A program made the translations under genes and the position numbers. Below, one piece after another: positions 61,953 through 64,000 of a stretch of 64,000 bases of DNA. How positions within the stretch are numbered: position 1 is the stretch's first letter; the number at the start of each line of letters is the position of its first letter. The DNA is from DASQFQ01 sp963811595. GTDB lineage: Bacteria > Actinomycetota > Thermoleophilia > Solirubrobacterales > Solirubrobacteraceae. The DNA lies in contig CAWERW010000013.1 of the NCBI GenBank assembly GCA_963811595.1, forward strand, positions 248,001-312,000, given 5' to 3'. The notes under the pieces are model-generated. The model made no database searches. It had not been told where the DNA came from and was given only the letters and a program-made list of their open reading frames with translations.

Positions 61953-62011
61953 ATGATCAGCAGGATCACGGCGATGACGAGCGCCGCGATGGCGATGGTG
62001 CGTGTGGTCAT
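61940..62011 (-). CDS. 23-residue membrane protein with a strong ribosome-binding site
   Basis: ATG 62011 to TAG 61940. The product is MTTRTIAIAALVIAV followed by ILLIIFLA: two polar residues, one arginine, then a single uninterrupted hydrophobic helix. The ribosome-binding site is near perfect (GGAGGAGG, about five bases before the ATG), better than almost any other gene in the window, which argues that the reading frame is used. Single-span proteins of this size act as membrane-complex subunits or stress peptides. Neighbours are galE (convergent) and the Ig-repeat gene (divergent). Confidence 0.65.
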   Translation of the reverse strand: MTTRTIAIAALVIAVILLIIFLA

Positions 62012-62053
62012 GGTTCCTCCTCCGGTTGCGGGGCGATCGCTGCCCCTTACCCG

Positions 62054-62072
62054 CTCATATATGCGTCCAAGG
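62054..62072 (+). promoter_or_regulatory. Conserved upstream motif CTCATAYATGCGTCCAWGG, copy 2 (candidate promoter)
   Basis: CTCATATATGCGTCCAAGG differs from the copy at 38034-38052 at two positions only. It lies 64 bases before the ATG of the Ig-repeat gene. The stretch between holds a possible hairpin (AGACGT...ACGTCT, about 62104-62130) but no second GEMM aptamer. Confidence 0.5.
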
Positions 62073-62135
62073 CCTCAGGACCTCTTTCGGAGCGGCCGAT
62101 GGCAGACGTAACGCGCGCGTGCGCACGTCTCCCCC

Positions 62136-64000
62136 ATGCTCCGAGCCTTCCTCACCAACCGAATCACCTGGGCCCTCACCGGGCTCGCTGGTGCTGGCCG
62201 TCCTGCTGCCGATCGGCCTCGGCCGCTCGGAGGCCGCGTTCGTGGCCGGCAGCGACAACCCGAACTAGATCTTCAGCAGCGCCGCGAGCTTCAACACCGT
62301 CGCCGTCACGCTCACCGACCCGGGCACGCCGCTGCGCGGCACCGTGATGCTCAACGCGGTCGCCACCTCGACCGCGGCATCGGCAGCGTCGTCTTCCAGA
62401 CCTCGCCCGCCGGCGCCAACACGTGGACGACCGCTGCACCGACAACGCCACGCCCTACAGCTGCAGCTGGGACACGACCGGCGTCGACCGACGGCCTGCG
62501 CGACATCCGCGCGGTCGCCACCGACACGCGCCGGCTACACCCAGACCTCCACGGTCACCAACCGCCGCGTCGACAACACCGGCGCCGACGCGCGACCACC
62601 ACCGATCCCGGGCTCGCCGCTGACCGGCACCGTCTCGGTCATCGGGCGTCGGCTCTGACCTGCGGCTCCGGCGTCGCGAGCACGACGGTGCAGTACCGCC
62701 CGTCCGGCGGCGGCAGCTGGACCGACATCTGCACGCAGGCGGCGGCGACCGCCACCTGCTCGTGGAACACCGCGTCGCTCGCCGACGGCCTCTACGACCT
62801 GCGCACCGTCGCCACCGACGTCGCCGGCAACACCGGCACGCCGTCGGCCGTCATCGCCAACCGCCGCCTCGACAACATCGCGCCGACCGCGACGATGACC
62901 GCGCCCGGCCGCCAACCTGACCGGCTCGGTCACGCTGGCCTCGACGAGCGCGGACGGCGCCAACGGCACCGGCGTCGCGTCGGTCCGCTACGAGTACAAG
63001 CTCAGCTCGGGCTCGACCTGGGCCACCGCGTGCACCGGCGCGACGACGCCGTTCTCGTGCTCGTTCGACACCAGCACGGTCGACCGACGGCCTCTACGAC
63101 TTCCGCGCCGTCGCGATCGACGGCGTCGACAAGACCGGCACCTCGACCGCGGTGACCTCGCGCCGCATCGACAACACCGCCCCGACCGCGACGATGGGCG
63201 CGCTCGCCGCCAACCTCTCCGGCTCGGTGTCGCTGGCCTCGACGCCCGCCGACACGGCGGCAGCGGCGTCGCCTCGGTCCAGTACCAGTACAAGCTCACG
63301 TCCGACTCGACGTGGACGAACGCCTGCTCGTCGGCGACCACGCCCTACTCCTGCACGTTCAACACCACCTCGGTGAGCGACGGCGTCTACGACTTCCGCG
63401 TCGTCGCGACCGACAACGTCGGCAACGCGGGCGCGTCGGCCGCCGTCACCTCGCGCCGGATCGACAACACCAACCCGACCGTGACGATGGGCGCGCTGCC
63501 CGCGTGGGTCGACGGCACGATCACGCTGACCTCGACGCCGGCCGACGGCGGCGGCATCGCCTCGGTCCAGTACCAGTACAAGCTCAGTCTCCGAGCCGGG
63601 ACCTGGCCGAACGCCTGCCCGCTCCGTCGACCACGCCGTACTCCTGCTCGTTCAACACGACGGCGCTGACCAACGGCACCGCCTACGACTTCCGCGCCAT
63701 CGCCACCGACAACGCCGGCCGCACCGGCACCTCCGGCACGGTCACGACCCGCGCCGACCGCACTCAACCCGACGGTGACGATGACCGTCGCCCGCGGCGT
63801 ACCTCGCCGGCTCGGTGACGCTCGCCTCGACGGCGGCCGACACGCCGGCAGCGGCGTGGCCTCGGTCCAGTACGAGTACCCGCTCAGCGCCGGCGACCTG
63901 GACGACCGCCTGCCCGGCGTCGACGACGCCGTTCTCGTGCGCGTTCGACACCGACCTCGGTGGCCGACGGCCTCTACGACTTCCGCGCGACCGCGACCGA
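62136..64000 (+). CDS. Secreted Ig-like repeat protein with SipW-type signal, frame broken, runs off right edge
   Basis: MLRAFLTNRITWALTGLA followed (after a slip) by VLAVLLPIGLGRSEAAFVAG and SDNPN...IFSSAASFNT resembles a SipW-type signal with its post-cleavage signature. An in-frame TAG sits near 62268 (AACTAGATC; AACTCGATC would restore it). The rest is a run of ~95-residue Ig-like repeats: NTAPTATMGALAANLSGSVS, VASVQYQYKLTSDSTWTNAC, TTPYSCTFNTTSVSDGVYDF and RVVATDNVGNAGASAAVTSR. At least four to five repeats are visible, each with a C-x(n)-TP-x-S-C pair. Many single-base slips occur, often near GACC/CCGAC. Likely a long surface adhesin or matrix protein. Confidence 0.75.

Noticed and set aside
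62073..62135. Possible second GEMM riboswitch before the Ig-repeat gene
   Set aside because: The shared motif upstream is present but the GGGACGCAAAGCC core and GNRA stem are absent.

Overview
The DNA is very GC-rich (clearly above 70 %), codon third positions are almost always G or C, starts are often GTG or TTG, and genes are packed with 1-4 base overlaps. An Rv1284-type carbonic anhydrase, an actinobacterial-style heme A synthase, a B12-dependent ribonucleotide reductase and a TasA/SipW pair controlled by a GEMM riboswitch fit a soil actinomycete. I favour the Thermoleophilia (Solirubrobacter/Conexibacter-like), but that placement is inference. I saw no rRNA, tRNA, CRISPR array, insertion sequence or prophage.

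Layout. (1) Bases 1-19000 are a cell-surface polysaccharide locus. A leftward operon (8025 to beyond base 1) holds two tandem paralogous membrane proteins, a Wzt/Wzm-like ABC exporter and a two-part glycosyltransferase. A divergent rightward operon (8098-17262) holds a CDP-sugar-type epimerase, GT2 enzymes, a flippase-like protein, a membrane protein and a giant glycosyltransferase-GT4-methyltransferase fusion. A leftward GT2 enzyme and an RmlC-like epimerase close the locus. (2) 19048-30900 is mixed housekeeping: two efflux pumps (one with its TetR regulator), CtaA, a PRC-barrel protein, carbonic anhydrase, cupin, acrylyl-CoA reductase-like enzyme, a class III cyclase, and a STAS plus PP2C phosphatase pair. 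(3) 30956-38028 is a second sugar region: nitronate monooxygenase, methyltransferase, flippase-like protein, GT4, a large membrane protein and a GT2 of the dolichol-phosphate-mannose-synthase type. (4) 38034-39378 is the most distinctive module: a conserved upstream motif, a c-di-GMP-I (GEMM) riboswitch, a TasA/camelysin-like secreted protein and its SipW-type signal peptidase, with complementary segments that could form competing RNA pairings. (5) 39408-43000 carries LtrA, a methyltransferase and a spermidine-synthase-like membrane fusion. (6) 43005-51262 is a third sugar-export locus: ABC-2 transporter, GT enzymes, an HPr-kinase-like protein and a nucleotidyltransferase-like protein. (7) 51305-64000 carries an FG-GAP secreted protein, a class II ribonucleotide reductase duplicated in tandem with a 3177-bp period, a YeeE/YedE (sulfur transport) pair, a secreted proline-rich protein, galE, a 23-residue membrane protein, and an Ig-like repeat protein running off the right edge.

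How the parts fit: three ABC/GT loci plus GalE and the sugar epimerases build and export glycans. The TasA/SipW module and the Ig-repeat protein share an upstream motif and similar signal peptides, which suggests a c-di-GMP-linked extracellular matrix programme.

Sequence quality: single-base indels break genes at about 31494, 34400 and 52678, and break nearly every gene from 56 kb onward. They leave protein similarity intact in the next frame, so most are probably sequence errors rather than decay.
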